Under the pieces are notes generated by a model. That model saw nothing but the letters and a program-made list of their open reading frames with translations. It had not been told where the DNA came from and made no database searches. A DNA stretch of 64,000 bases, from contig NZ_SKCD01000014.1 in the NCBI RefSeq assembly GCF_006542765.1, positions 62,001 through 126,000 of the forward strand, written 5' to 3'. The translations under genes and the position numbers were made by a program. This stretch comes from Paenibacillus luteus. Its GTDB lineage: Bacteria > Bacillota > Bacilli > Paenibacillales > Paenibacillaceae. Shown in pieces: positions 1 to 8,969 of this stretch. Positions within the stretch are counted from its first letter, which is position 1, and every line of letters begins with the position of its first letter.

Positions 1-1320
1 CTTATCCTTGGCGCTGTAGGCTTGCTGGAACTCCTTGTAGCTATCGATTTTCAATAAGCATACCGCGTAAGAACCTTCCACAGGCAATGAAATCCTCATT
101 TCCTTGAACAAAGCCGCTAGCTCTGTGCGCGTTATATTGAATCGTTCGTCCAGCAGCCGGCTTAGCCAATAATGCCGCATTACATCCTTGTATTCGTCCT
201 TCTCCTTGTAGAAAAGATCGAGCTCCTCCATCGACTGCCGGTAGACGCTGTTCAAATAGGAGATTTCGTCGATGACCTCGTCATCGCCCGAGCGGCGCGG
301 CCGATCCATGCGGATTGAATTCACGAGATTGCCGAACGGCCGATAAATTTTGCGGGAGATTAGAATAGACACGACAAGTGCCAGAAGCAAGGCAATCAAC
401 GTAATGAAAATAATGCTGGTCCGCAGTCTGACGATATATTGATACACTTCGGGTACGGGCTGTATCTTTAACAGCGTCATTCCGGCGCTCCCGACATTCG
501 AATACGTAATTAGGTAAGGCGCGCCGCCGCGCTCGCCCTCGAAAAAGCCATCCGGATCGCTGTCCGGATGGGCGCTTCTGTAAGCCGACAATTGAGCTTT
601 TGCCCATTCCATAATTTCATAATCACCCGTGCCGTCGTTCAGATACTCTCCGAATTGGTCCAGGATGAAGATGCCGTCGCCCTTGCGCTTGTCGATCATG
701 TTGATTTGGGCGATGTTATTCAGCAGCCATTCCGACCTGACGTTGACAATAACGACGCCGTCCGGCTTCAGATCGTCGGGCGAAGTTTCATACATTAAAT
801 AGGAGAATACATGCTCAGGCCTCGTCTCGCTGTTCACGAGCTTCCTGATGTTGCGGAAGATCGGCTTCATCTTTGGAGGCAGCTGATCCTTGCCGTACAG
901 CGCGTCGAGCAATTCGTCATGAAAAAACACGGGGCTGCCCGCATTGTAGGTCTGGTCCAGATTCCGGTTATAGATCGTAATGGAATGAATATACGGATTG
1001 GTCGAAGTGATCGAGCTGGTAACTTTATTCAAGCGGTTGGCCACGTCGACCATATTTTCCAGCTTCGCGTACATGACCGCGCTCACATCGCTGTTCAGAT
1101 AAAGCGATTTGCACAGGTTGGCGATCGTCTCGTCCATAAACGCCATATTATATTTGACCTGATAAAGAATCTTCTGATTGGAAGCGTACTCGTTCTTCAC
1201 CAGCAGCTTCTGGGCGTTGATGTAGACGACCGTCGACAGCGCAACGATCAGGAGCAGAATCGCCACGCTTATCCATAGCACCATCTTCGTAAAATAAACC
1301 TTGATTCCAAATCGCTTCAT
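1..1320 (-). CDS. Membrane-anchored AraC-type regulator, N-terminal part (runs off left edge)
   Basis: The reading frame starts at ATG 1318-1320 and stays open to base 1, so the C-terminus lies outside the window. Residues about 10-30 form a membrane segment. A roughly 250-residue extracellular sensor region follows, then a second membrane segment rich in Ile, Leu and Val (near positions 360-420). The cytoplasmic part does not show the HAMP plus INPHF kinase box of YesM kinases. It carries the linker and GGDEF-like fold region typical of one-component transmembrane AraC regulators in Paenibacillus (YAVCLLKIDSYKEF near the left edge). The DNA-binding helix-turn-helix is expected beyond the edge and is not seen. 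It sits downstream of a sugar isomerase and an oxidoreductase and probably senses a related ligand. A histidine kinase is the alternative. Confidence 0.75.
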   Translation of the reverse strand, partial: MKRFGIKVYFTKMVLWISVAILLLIVALSTVVYINAQKLLVKNEYASNQKILYQVKYNMAFMDETIANLCKSLYLNSDVSAVMYAKLENMVDVANRLNKVTSSITSTNPYIHSITIYNRNLDQTYNAGSPVFFHDELLDALYGKDQLPPKMKPIFRNIRKLVNSETRPEHVFSYLMYETSPDDLKPDGVVIVNVRSEWLLNNIAQINMIDKRKGDGIFILDQFGEYLNDGTGDYEIMEWAKAQLSAYRSAHPDSDPDGFFEGERGGAPYLITYSNVGSAGMTLLKIQPVPEVYQYIVRLRTSIIFITLIALLLALVVSILISRKIYRPFGNLVNSIRMDRPRRSGDDEVIDEISYLNSVYRQSMEELDLFYKEKDEYKDVMRHYWLSRLLDERFNITRTELAALFKEMRISLPVEGSYAVCLLKIDSYKEFQQAYSAKDK

Positions 1321-1398
1321 GCGGATATCTCCCCCCGGTTGCCGTCATGACCCAACAATGGCGAAAAGACTGGCATGCGCCAGTCCTTCGCGGATTTT

Positions 1399-2169
1399 TT
1401 ACGCCCCGTGCTCCAAGCGGTCCACCAGCTCGTACAGGTGCTCCAGGCTGCGCCCTACGCTGTCCAATGGGTCGCCCTCGCACATATCCTGTTCGACGAC
1501 ATACCATTCGACGCCGTTATTCTCGCCCCACAGGAGGAGCGGCGTGAAATCGATAATGCCCGTCCCGATTTCGGCATAGACGCCGCGTCCATCGCCGGAC
1601 ATATCCTTCAGATGAACCGTCGGCATACGGCCGCTGTACGGCACGATAAACGCCGCCGGATCGTATCCTGCTTTTTTTAACCAGTATACATCAATTTCCG
1701 CCAGCACGGCATTATCATCGGTCGGCTCGATCAAATAGGACAGTGCGTCCATTCCACGGACGCTAGTCTCGAACTCGAAGGCATGGTTATGGAATCCGAC
1801 CGTGAAGCCATCAGCCCGCAGCTCCGAAGCCGCCGCGTTCAGCTCAGCCCGCAACTTGATATACCCCTGCTCATTACGCCACTCGTGGGGCACGGATGGA
1901 CAGATCAGACGTTTCGTCTCCAGCAGTGTCGCCTCGGCTTTGACATTCTCCGCATCAGAGCGGAGACGCTCGACGGAAATATGCATGCCCGCCACCTTCA
2001 ATCCAGCTTCCCTCAGCACTTCGGCAATCGTTTCTGCCGCAAAGCCGTGCAAACCTGCCGTTTCGACTCCGCCCCAGCCCATGCGGCCGAGCTTTCTTAG
2101 TGTCGCGGGAAAATCCTGCTCGCATTCCTTGCGCAGCGTGTACAGCTGAACAGCAAATTTGTGCTTCAA
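1399..2169 (-). CDS. Sugar phosphate isomerase/epimerase (xylose-isomerase-like TIM barrel)
   Basis: 256 residues, the usual length for the AP-endonuclease-2/xylose-isomerase-like TIM-barrel family. The N-terminus (FAVQLYTLR) is the typical first strand. Candidate metal and substrate residues lie in GMHIS, GFHNHAFEFE, EIDVYW and HLKDM, the usual order of Glu, His and Asp ligands. Enzymes of this family interconvert keto or aldo sugars, inosose or sugar phosphates, and the exact substrate cannot be read from sequence. No signal peptide is present, so it is cytoplasmic. It lies 159 bases downstream of a Gfo/Idh/MocA oxidoreductase on the same strand. This pair is common in Paenibacillus sugar catabolism and suggests an oxidise-then-isomerise route. 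Family assignment is firm and function is open. Confidence 0.88.
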   Translation of the reverse strand: MKHKFAVQLYTLRKECEQDFPATLRKLGRMGWGGVETAGLHGFAAETIAEVLREAGLKVAGMHISVERLRSDAENVKAEATLLETKRLICPSVPHEWRNEQGYIKLRAELNAAASELRADGFTVGFHNHAFEFETSVRGMDALSYLIEPTDDNAVLAEIDVYWLKKAGYDPAAFIVPYSGRMPTVHLKDMSGDGRGVYAEIGTGIIDFTPLLLWGENNGVEWYVVEQDMCEGDPLDSVGRSLEHLYELVDRLEHGA

Positions 2170-2328
2170 TTTGCAGCCTCCTTCGATTATATTTACCAGG
2201 CGGTTTCCATCTCGCCGCTAATATCGGACTCTCATTCCGGCAGTTGCGCCACGTCCTCATGCTCGAACGGCAAGGAGCCCCGAATCCAACCGACCTTGCC
2301 GCCCTTTCGAATCCATTGCGTCATTTCC

Positions 2329-3399
2329 CTATTTCATGGCGTTAATTATCATTCCGAATATTTTGAGATCCTGACCATAATCTTCCGGCGTCGTCTTGGG
2401 GGGCAATCCGTTGGCGGCTACCTGATAGAAGTACTCCAGCTCGCATGTATAAGCGTCCTTGTAGGTCGGACGGATTACCGTTTCCTCCAGTGCCTCTCCA
2501 ATCGTCTCGCGAATGTGAAGCGTTGTCGGCAATTGCCGCAGGTACGGGGTATCGTATTGCACAAGCACCGATTTGCTTTCCCCAAATACCTCAATGTGGG
2601 CATCGAACCTCCCTTGTCGATCCATGCCTGTCTCGAACAGCACGTTATATCCGTCGAACTCGAGAATCGCGGTTTTGAATCGGCCGCCCTGCGTCGATGC
2701 AGCCGCCTTCACGCTGCGGGGGACGCCAAGCATCTCGCGCATGGCGGATATATCATGGCTGTTCAAGCCCAGCAAGAGAGCGTACGATGCATAATCCTCT
2801 GCGGAAGCCTCACCGACGGCTTCCTTCATAAGCCGGACATGCCTTTCCTTGCGATCCTGTGCTGCCTCGGCAGGAATATCGTCGAAGCGGTAAGCATGGA
2901 TCCCCGACTGTCCCGTGAAGAAGGCGTTAGGTCCGATGATGCCGCGCACCCGTGCGTAATTGATCGGCCCCAGCCCCCGGACTTCTTCCAAGGCCCGCAG
3001 GTAAGCCGGCGCAAATCTTCTCATATAGCCGACCATGACCTGAGCGTCCGAGGCATCCCGCTCCCGAATGATTTCGCGAACTTCGGCTTCAGTAATGCAC
3101 ATCGGCTTTTCGACGAACACATGAATGTTTCTTCGCAGCGCCGCAACGACGCATTCGGTATGGTATTCCATATTATTCAATACTAGGACGGCATCGAGCT
3201 CTGTCCATTTCAGCATCTCTTCGGCGCGCGTATACAAATTCGTAACCCGATACTTCTCTCCCATCTTGGCGAGCAACTGCTGCGAAATGTCACAGAATGC
3301 AGCGAGCTCGTAAAGCTCTGGCAACGATTCCAGAATCGGCAAATGAATAAGCTGGGCAACTTCCCCGACTCCGATGATTCCAACTTTCAATTTGGTCAT
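2329..3399 (-). CDS. Gfo/Idh/MocA family NAD(P)-dependent oxidoreductase
   Basis: 356 residues. The N-terminal Rossmann fold has the glycine-rich motif GIIGVGEVAQ and the family signature EKPMCIT near residue 97, whose Lys helps catalysis. The C-terminal half is the alpha/beta dimerisation domain. Family members oxidise or reduce sugars and inositols using NAD(P). An AAAGGGG Shine-Dalgarno lies just upstream of ATG 3399. The upstream gap of about 240 bases beyond the foldase terminator suggests a separate transcription unit with the isomerase at 1399-2169. A 341-codon open frame on the opposite strand (2161-3186) is a codon-use shadow of this gene. The substrate is unknown and is probably a sugar released by the neighbouring glycosidases. 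Confidence 0.9.
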   Translation of the reverse strand: MTKLKVGIIGVGEVAQLIHLPILESLPELYELAAFCDISQQLLAKMGEKYRVTNLYTRAEEMLKWTELDAVLVLNNMEYHTECVVAALRRNIHVFVEKPMCITEAEVREIIRERDASDAQVMVGYMRRFAPAYLRALEEVRGLGPINYARVRGIIGPNAFFTGQSGIHAYRFDDIPAEAAQDRKERHVRLMKEAVGEASAEDYASYALLLGLNSHDISAMREMLGVPRSVKAAASTQGGRFKTAILEFDGYNVLFETGMDRQGRFDAHIEVFGESKSVLVQYDTPYLRQLPTTLHIRETIGEALEETVIRPTYKDAYTCELEYFYQVAANGLPPKTTPEDYGQDLKIFGMIINAMK

Positions 3400-3642
3400 C
3401 CCGTGTTCCCCTTTAGTTTAATCGTTCTTCCGGCAGAATAGGGCAGGCCTGATCGCTAGCGCCAACCCTACTCCGTCCATTCCGGCAACCCCAGTTTAAC
3501 TGCCGCACTCCAGGGGTGTACACTTCAATTTACGTCTTTTCCTGCGATTAAAGGCTGAAGGTCGCAAAAACGAGGAATAAACCCTGTTTAAAGCATGCGA
3601 ATTATTGCATGATCGGGGAAATGCGGTATAAGGTTACTGAAC
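3400..3642 (-). other. Intergenic leader upstream of the oxidoreductase gene
   Basis: No gene is supported here. On the minus strand it must carry the promoter of the oxidoreductase/isomerase unit, but I could not pick a convincing -35/-10 pair. An imperfect palindrome with CATGC and GCATG arms lies near 3596-3613 and could be an operator. Confidence 0.3.
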
Positions 3643-3681
3643 AAAAACAGCCATGGATGCAAATGCATTAACCCATGGCTG
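3643..3681 (-). terminator. Rho-independent terminator after the PpiC-type foldase gene
   Basis: A perfect 9-bp stem (3648-3656 with 3673-3681, arms CAGCCATGG/CCATGGCTG) is followed on the minus strand by TTTTTGT. It lies about 110 bases after the stop at 3790 and ends the operon that runs from the permeases through GH35, GH29 and the foldase. Confidence 0.75.
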
Positions 3682-3789
3682 CCGCTAATTTTAAAATATA
3701 GCACGTCTGAAAGAACCTCTTGTACAATTATTTCTCCGAGAAAAAATTAAATGAGTCGACTCAAGGGAAAAATCGTTCGCTTAATCCAG

Positions 3790-4872
3790 CTACCCTTCCG
3801 TTGCCTTCAAGCGGTCATATGCACTTGGATTGACTTTGACCGTAACGGCTTTGACCTTCTCCTCCAAATAGCGATTAAACTTATTCGTAAGCACCTCGCT
3901 TTGCAGTTGCGACTCCACGCTTGCAAGCGGCACCGCGAAGCTTTCCTTTTTCTCAATCAGCCGAATAATCGTAAAGCTGGTGCCTGTATCAATAACGGAA
4001 GAATGCTCGCCAACCTTTAATGGTTTAGCCGCTTGCTGCAGCATGAAGTCTGCTTTTAGCGGCGATTGTTGATCATTCAGAATGATGGAGCTCTTGCGGA
4101 TGCCATCCTTGCTGTATTCCTTCGCTACCTCCGAGAATTCGGCTCCCGAATCTAGGCTCTTTATGGCTAGATTTATGCTTTCGAGGACTTCTGCTCTATC
4201 TCCATCACTATACGGGATAGAAAATTCATCGAAGGTGATTTGCGTTTGATTCTCAAACTCTGCTTCATGCGTGCGGTAGCTCTCGCTAACCTCTTGTTCT
4301 GAAACCTTCAATTCATCCTCTCCAAGCTTTTTCTCGAGATCAAGCCTTACATTGCTTAAGGAGTAGAAATAGTATTGGCTGAGCTCATACTCTCCTAGCC
4401 CAAAAATAGCTTCTCCCTTTTCCAAGCTTTTGGCTCTGCCTGCATTATTTTGCTCCCAATTCATCACAAAGCTCTGAAAAGAGCTGTCTTCAATGAGCCC
4501 CTTCTCCATAGCTAGCAGCTGCAAGGTTTTCCCTTTTACAGCCTCATCCATCGCTTGTTCCTTCAGCCTATCAATCGGACGCTCATCGCCAAATGTTTCC
4601 GTCCAATAGTGTTTACTGTCCTCTGCCCCATAAGTGACATTGAAATAGTTGGTGACCTCGCCTTTTTCCTTGCTCATATAAAGCAGAAATTCGTTGTGCG
4701 TGACGGGCAACCCGCCGACCTCCATGATGACTGCGTCCCCCTTAGAATGAGACGGCAAAAAGGCTGCCGCCAATAGGGCAGCAACCACTACTATTCCAAC
4801 AGCCGCAACGATTAATGCACGCCGATGCTTGACACCGGTACCCATCGATTGGTTAGCCACGGTCCGGTTCAT
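3790..4872 (-). CDS. Membrane-anchored PpiC/parvulin-type peptidyl-prolyl isomerase-like protein
   Basis: 360 residues. A single N-terminal membrane segment (about residues 19-38) is not followed by a lipobox Cys, so the protein is probably anchored by this helix and faces outward, unlike PrsA. Residues about 45-200 resemble the helical SurA/PrsA-type N-terminal domain. About 205-320 follow the parvulin pattern (FSEVAKEYSKDG, then a hydrophobic strand ending in TSFTIIRLIEKKES). The usual GGdLG glycine stretch of active parvulins is weak, so activity is uncertain. The start ATG has GGAGGAG four bases upstream and overlaps the end of the fucosidase gene by 20 bases, so translation is probably coupled. 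Its place as last gene of a glycosidase/importer operon suggests it helps fold the locus's secreted proteins. Confidence 0.8.
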   Translation of the reverse strand: MNRTVANQSMGTGVKHRRALIVAAVGIVVVAALLAAAFLPSHSKGDAVIMEVGGLPVTHNEFLLYMSKEKGEVTNYFNVTYGAEDSKHYWTETFGDERPIDRLKEQAMDEAVKGKTLQLLAMEKGLIEDSSFQSFVMNWEQNNAGRAKSLEKGEAIFGLGEYELSQYYFYSLSNVRLDLEKKLGEDELKVSEQEVSESYRTHEAEFENQTQITFDEFSIPYSDGDRAEVLESINLAIKSLDSGAEFSEVAKEYSKDGIRKSSIILNDQQSPLKADFMLQQAAKPLKVGEHSSVIDTGTSFTIIRLIEKKESFAVPLASVESQLQSEVLTNKFNRYLEEKVKAVTVKVNPSAYDRLKATEG

Positions 4873-6307
4873 GTTTCTCCTCCATCCGCGTCCAGTAGAC
4901 GCTACATTCGCTTACTGTCGGATACCATCTGGACTCGGTAATTTGAATGCGGAGACGTTCGGTTTCAATCGGCTCGAAGCGGCAAATCTTCTTGTATCCA
5001 ATCACATTTCCTTCGTAGAAGGTTTGCCACTTTTCTCCGTCAAACCACTCTAAATGAAACTTCTCAATGCGCTGGCCTTCCGGCAAATATTCTTTGAGCA
5101 CAATGCGGTCTATCATTTGCTTGCCGCCCAGCTCTACCTCTAGCCAAGCTTGTTCAATGCCGGCAGAGGGGCGCCAATACGTCTCTTTGAGACCATCCGT
5201 TATTCGGGACCCCTCATGTTCTTCACTTTTGCAAACAGAGGCAACCACCCGTGAACCTGCAGCTGCATTTCTGCGATACATTCTCCCTAACCGTTCTCCA
5301 AGCTCTCGCATTCGCTGCTCATCATTCTCGTGAATAAGACCTCGCCTGTCAGGTGGAAGATTTAGCAAAAAGGTAGAGTTGCCGCCTACCGTTCGCTCAT
5401 AGAGATCGACAAGCTCCTCCGTTGATTTAACCAAGGCATCTTCATTTTCATGATAAAACCAACCCGGACGAATAGAAGTATTGACCTCTGCCGGATACCA
5501 AACGACGCGTTCTGCCTCTGCTAGTACATGACGGCTTCCCAAATCCTCTTCATCCGACCCGATACGCCTCGAGAACTCGTCGCCTTCTAATTGCTGCGAA
5601 TTAGCTTGTATTTTCTCGTTATCCTGCAGGGTTGCGGGTACGACACTCCATTCCACTTTCCTTGTATGACCGGCTTCATTGCCGCACCACCTGACATCAG
5701 GACCGCAAACCGAAATGACCGCGTGAGGCTGATGCTTGCGAATCAAGCTGTAATAGGCATCCCAGTCATAGACTTGCCGCTTGCCGTTCGGTCCTTCGCC
5801 GCATGCGCCATCAAACCATACGCAAAACAGCTCTCCGTATCCTGTTAACAGCTCATGCAACTGATTCAGAAAGAAGCTGTTGTATCGTTCGGAATCTCCA
5901 TAGCATGGTTCATGACGATCCCATGGGGATACGTAAATGCCGAATTTCAATCCGGCCTCATGGCAAGCGTCGGATACTTCCCTTACTAAATCACCTTCGC
6001 CGCTTCTCCAAGGGCTGCTCTTTATAGAATGATCCGTCCACTCGCTTGGCCATAAACAGAACCCGTCATGATGCTTGCAAGTCAGAATAATGGCTTTCAT
6101 CCCTGCGCTTTTGCATGCGGCTACCCATTGCGCTGCGTCCAGCTCTGTCGGATTAAAGAGCTGGGGCGACTCTTCCCCCGTTCCCCATTCCTTATCTGTA
6201 AACGTGTTTACCGTAAAGTGAATGAATCCGTAAAACTCGATTTCTTGCCAGGCCAGCTGCCTGAATGATGGAGCGACAAGCGCCGCTTCTATAACCGAAA
6301 CACTCAT
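4853..6307 (-). CDS. Alpha-L-fucosidase, GH29, with C-terminal discoidin-like module
   Basis: 484 residues. It hydrolyses terminal alpha-L-fucose from glycans, a retaining mechanism in GH29. The family block TCKHHDGFCLWPS is at residues about 76-88. The nucleophile Asp is expected in VWFDGA (about residue 166). The C-terminal ~125 residues (from RVVASVCKSEEHEG) resemble an F5/8-type discoidin/CBM32 fold ending in ECSVYW. No signal peptide is seen, so it should act on imported oligosaccharides in the cytoplasm. The start ATG has AAGGAGG seven bases upstream. It lies 23 bases after the GH35 gene, in one operon with two permeases, which points to fucosylated galactosides as substrate. The exact glycan is not known. 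Confidence 0.93.
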   Translation of the reverse strand: MSVSVIEAALVAPSFRQLAWQEIEFYGFIHFTVNTFTDKEWGTGEESPQLFNPTELDAAQWVAACKSAGMKAIILTCKHHDGFCLWPSEWTDHSIKSSPWRSGEGDLVREVSDACHEAGLKFGIYVSPWDRHEPCYGDSERYNSFFLNQLHELLTGYGELFCVWFDGACGEGPNGKRQVYDWDAYYSLIRKHQPHAVISVCGPDVRWCGNEAGHTRKVEWSVVPATLQDNEKIQANSQQLEGDEFSRRIGSDEEDLGSRHVLAEAERVVWYPAEVNTSIRPGWFYHENEDALVKSTEELVDLYERTVGGNSTFLLNLPPDRRGLIHENDEQRMRELGERLGRMYRRNAAAGSRVVASVCKSEEHEGSRITDGLKETYWRPSAGIEQAWLEVELGGKQMIDRIVLKEYLPEGQRIEKFHLEWFDGEKWQTFYEGNVIGYKKICRFEPIETERLRIQITESRWYPTVSECSVYWTRMEEKHEPDRG

Positions 6308-6330
6308 TCTCTAACCTCCTTAATAATTAA

Positions 6331-8085
6331 TCAGCCTAAATCCGCTTGATCGGTTAACGTAACTACGGCTTCGGCAGTGCCGTGAAGCTCGAATACGATG
6401 AACTCATTTACTCCAGCTCGCAGGAAAGGAGCAGGAATATACAATGTTTTGGTTGGACCAGCATCCCAATACCTGCCCAAATGAACACCGTTAATGAAGA
6501 CATTTCCTTTGGTCCAGCCATCAAGGGTGATAAAAGTATCCGCGGGCTGGTCTATCTCAAGCATCCCTTTGTAAAAAACAGGCTGGGAATTCACCAGCTC
6601 CCCTTCCCCTTGTTGCTCCGTAAACACCAGCTCGCTTAAGCTGCTTAATGGCAGCGGATAAATGGTCCAGCCGTATAGAAACTGGTTATCTAGCCTTACC
6701 CCCTCCGTAATTCCTTTCGGATCACGGAGATATGGCCCATAATTAATACGGCCCATATTTTCGACCAAAATATCCAAACGAACACCTTGTTCCGGTACGA
6801 TTATTGGCAAGGTACAAGGTGCCCAACGTTCAATGACGCCCCTATGTTCACCGTCGACAAAAACCAAAGCCCTGTCTCTTACTTCTTGCAGCGTCAGCTG
6901 TGCCACTGATCTCGGGCCTTTGACAAAAATCGAATAAAGGATATAGCCCTGCGATTGGCCCAGCTTCTCCATAGGCTCCGGACAAGCCCGCAAGATGGGC
7001 TCTGAGAGGGCTTCCAACTGCTCGAACAAGCTTGCTTGCTGCTTCATCACTACTCTTCCATAGGCTCGTTTGGCTATGGGCTCTGGCAATTGCAAAGAGG
7101 GCAGCTGGACATGCTTCTCAAGCACTTCCCGCACTGCATAAAACTTAGGCGTGGGCTCTCCCGACTCATTAAGGAGCGTGTCGTAATCGTAACTATTTGT
7201 AGTAGGCTCATATTGATGAATATGGTTGGCACCGTTATAGAAACCAAAGTTCGTTCCCCCATGAAACATATAGAAATTGACCGAGGCGCCTGCGCCTAGC
7301 ATTTCATCCAAAGCCTCTGCTACCTCCGAAGGCGGCCGAGTTTGATGGCTTTCCATCCAATGGTCAAACCAGCCATTCCAGAACTCCATACACATAAGCG
7401 GGCCATCTGCCTGATATTCTCGAAGCTTATGAAAGGCCTCTGTCGGCTTTGAGCCGAAGTTAACTGTCGCAAGTACACCGTCAATCATACCTCCTTGCAG
7501 CATATGGTCTTCCGGCCCATCAGAGGTGAAGAGCAAGACATCCATTCCCCTGCCCACCATTGCGTCACGAATATAGGAAAGATACCGTTTGTCATTCCCA
7601 TAGCTCCCATATTCATTCTCGATCTGAAGCGCAATAATCGGACCACCATTCGGACATAGCAGCGGCTTCAAACGCGGAAGCAGCTCGTCGAAATATTCAT
7701 CTACATGCTTCAAATAACTCTCATCATAACATCGCAATCGCAGATTGGCATCCTCAAGCAGCCATGCCGGCAATCCGCCAAATTCCCATTCCGCGCAAAT
7801 GTAAGGGCTAGGCCTTACAATCACATGCAATCCTAATTCGCCCGCTAGCCTAACAAAGCTTTCCAGATCATTCTGGCCTGCAAAGTGAAACTCCCCTTTG
7901 CGAGGCTCATGGATGTTCCAAGGCACATAGGTCTCTACGGTATTCAATCCGCAAGCCTTCAGCTTCAGCAGTCTATCCTTCCAATATTCAGGCACGACCC
8001 GGAAATAATGGATCGCTCCCGAGAGCAGGCGCACAGGCGCGCCTTCGTACATGAATTGATCCCTTTGCACTTCAAAAGTTGCCAA
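6331..8085 (-). CDS. Beta-galactosidase, GH35
   Basis: About 584 residues from the preferred start. GH35 enzymes remove terminal beta-linked galactose. Signature stretches are LLSGAIHYFRV, GLNTVETYVPWNIHEP and RPSPYICAEWEFGG. The acid/base Glu is in QIENEYG (second Glu, about residue 158) and the nucleophile Glu in MCMEFWNGW (about residue 234). The C-terminal third has the jelly-roll galactose-binding pattern with KGNVFINGVHLGRYWD. An upstream TTG at 8112 is possible, but TTG at 8083-8085 has a Shine-Dalgarno (AAGGGTGG) seven bases ahead and makes a better start. No signal peptide is present, so it is cytoplasmic. It follows the MalG-type permease gene by 43 bases and precedes GH29 in one operon. 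Confidence 0.93.
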   Translation of the reverse strand: MATFEVQRDQFMYEGAPVRLLSGAIHYFRVVPEYWKDRLLKLKACGLNTVETYVPWNIHEPRKGEFHFAGQNDLESFVRLAGELGLHVIVRPSPYICAEWEFGGLPAWLLEDANLRLRCYDESYLKHVDEYFDELLPRLKPLLCPNGGPIIALQIENEYGSYGNDKRYLSYIRDAMVGRGMDVLLFTSDGPEDHMLQGGMIDGVLATVNFGSKPTEAFHKLREYQADGPLMCMEFWNGWFDHWMESHQTRPPSEVAEALDEMLGAGASVNFYMFHGGTNFGFYNGANHIHQYEPTTNSYDYDTLLNESGEPTPKFYAVREVLEKHVQLPSLQLPEPIAKRAYGRVVMKQQASLFEQLEALSEPILRACPEPMEKLGQSQGYILYSIFVKGPRSVAQLTLQEVRDRALVFVDGEHRGVIERWAPCTLPIIVPEQGVRLDILVENMGRINYGPYLRDPKGITEGVRLDNQFLYGWTIYPLPLSSLSELVFTEQQGEGELVNSQPVFYKGMLEIDQPADTFITLDGWTKGNVFINGVHLGRYWDAGPTKTLYIPAPFLRAGVNEFIVFELHGTAEAVVTLTDQADLG

Positions 8086-8128
8086 TCGATATCCACCCTT
8101 CCTGGTTGTCAAGTCAAGACATACCGGA

Positions 8129-8968
8129 CTATCCTTTTACTCCGCCAAGCGACATGCCTTCTGTCAGTTTTTTCTGCAGCAAAGCATATACGAGGATGGT
8201 TGGGGCAAGCACAATGACTAATCCGGCAAATAAAGAGCCCCAATCGGTAGCGAACTGCTGGATTTGCATGAGGTTAGACAGGCCCACCGGAATCGTCTTC
8301 TTGCTGTCGCTTGTGATAAAGGTCATCGCTAGAACGTATTCATTCCAAAAATCAAAGAAGCTAAATACGATAAGCGTAATAATGCCAGGCCGTGCCATAG
8401 GCACAATAATGCGCAGCAATATGCCGAAATAGCCGCAGCCATCAATCATGGCGGCTTCCTCGTAATCGAGCGGAATCGACTTCATAAAACCGGTAAGCAA
8501 GTATACCGAAAACGGCAGGCTGCCTGTTGCGTAGACCGCGCTTAACCAAAAGCGATTATCGAGCATATGCAAATCATTCATGAAAATAAATAGCGGAACA
8601 ATAATATAGACGCCCCCGATAAAGAGTCCAGCCATATAAAATTGCGAGATAAATCCGCGGCCGCGAAACTTCATTCGCCCCAATACATAGGCAGAGGGAA
8701 CCGCCGCAAACAAGAGAACTGCCATCGATAACAAAACGATGATGACCGAGTTGACCATATAGTCACCGATTCTTGCCGTCGAGAATGCTTGAACGTAATT
8801 GTTCCAATTGATGCTCGTTGGCAGCTTCCACGGGCTTTCCATGACCTCTGCATTGGTCTTAAAGGAGGCCAGTACATTCCATAAGAGCGGATATACGACC
8901 AAAACGGCCTGTACGAGTAGGAAGAGGCGAAGCGCAGTTTTTCCCATGAGGGATACTCGAGTGGACAT
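8129..8968 (-). CDS. Carbohydrate ABC transporter permease, MalG-type
   Basis: 279 residues with about six hydrophobic membrane segments. The cytoplasmic EAA loop, which docks on the ATPase, is seen as EEAAMIDGCGYFGILLRI (about residues 180-197). The C-terminus (TEGMSLGGVKG) is characteristic of this permease class. It pairs with the MalF-type permease one base upstream to form the importer channel. No ATPase gene is nearby. GGGGG lies about nine bases ahead of ATG 8968. The partner binding protein is very probably the lipoprotein at 12768-14204, because that gene and this operon share the same promoter module. Confidence 0.92.
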   Translation of the reverse strand: MSTRVSLMGKTALRLFLLVQAVLVVYPLLWNVLASFKTNAEVMESPWKLPTSINWNNYVQAFSTARIGDYMVNSVIIVLLSMAVLLFAAVPSAYVLGRMKFRGRGFISQFYMAGLFIGGVYIIVPLFIFMNDLHMLDNRFWLSAVYATGSLPFSVYLLTGFMKSIPLDYEEAAMIDGCGYFGILLRIIVPMARPGIITLIVFSFFDFWNEYVLAMTFITSDSKKTIPVGLSNLMQIQQFATDWGSLFAGLVIVLAPTILVYALLQKKLTEGMSLGGVKG

Positions 8969-8969
8969 C

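Noticed and set aside
2161..3186. A 341-codon open frame on the plus strand
   Set aside because: It lies opposite the Gfo/Idh/MocA and isomerase genes, has no ribosome site and no recognisable protein pattern; it is a shadow of their codon use.
3630..3660. A possible fourth copy of the TTTTGTTCA operator upstream of the oxidoreductase gene
   Set aside because: The stretch TGAACAAAAA does occur, but the -35 and -10 boxes at the required spacing are absent and the DNA overlaps the foldase terminator.
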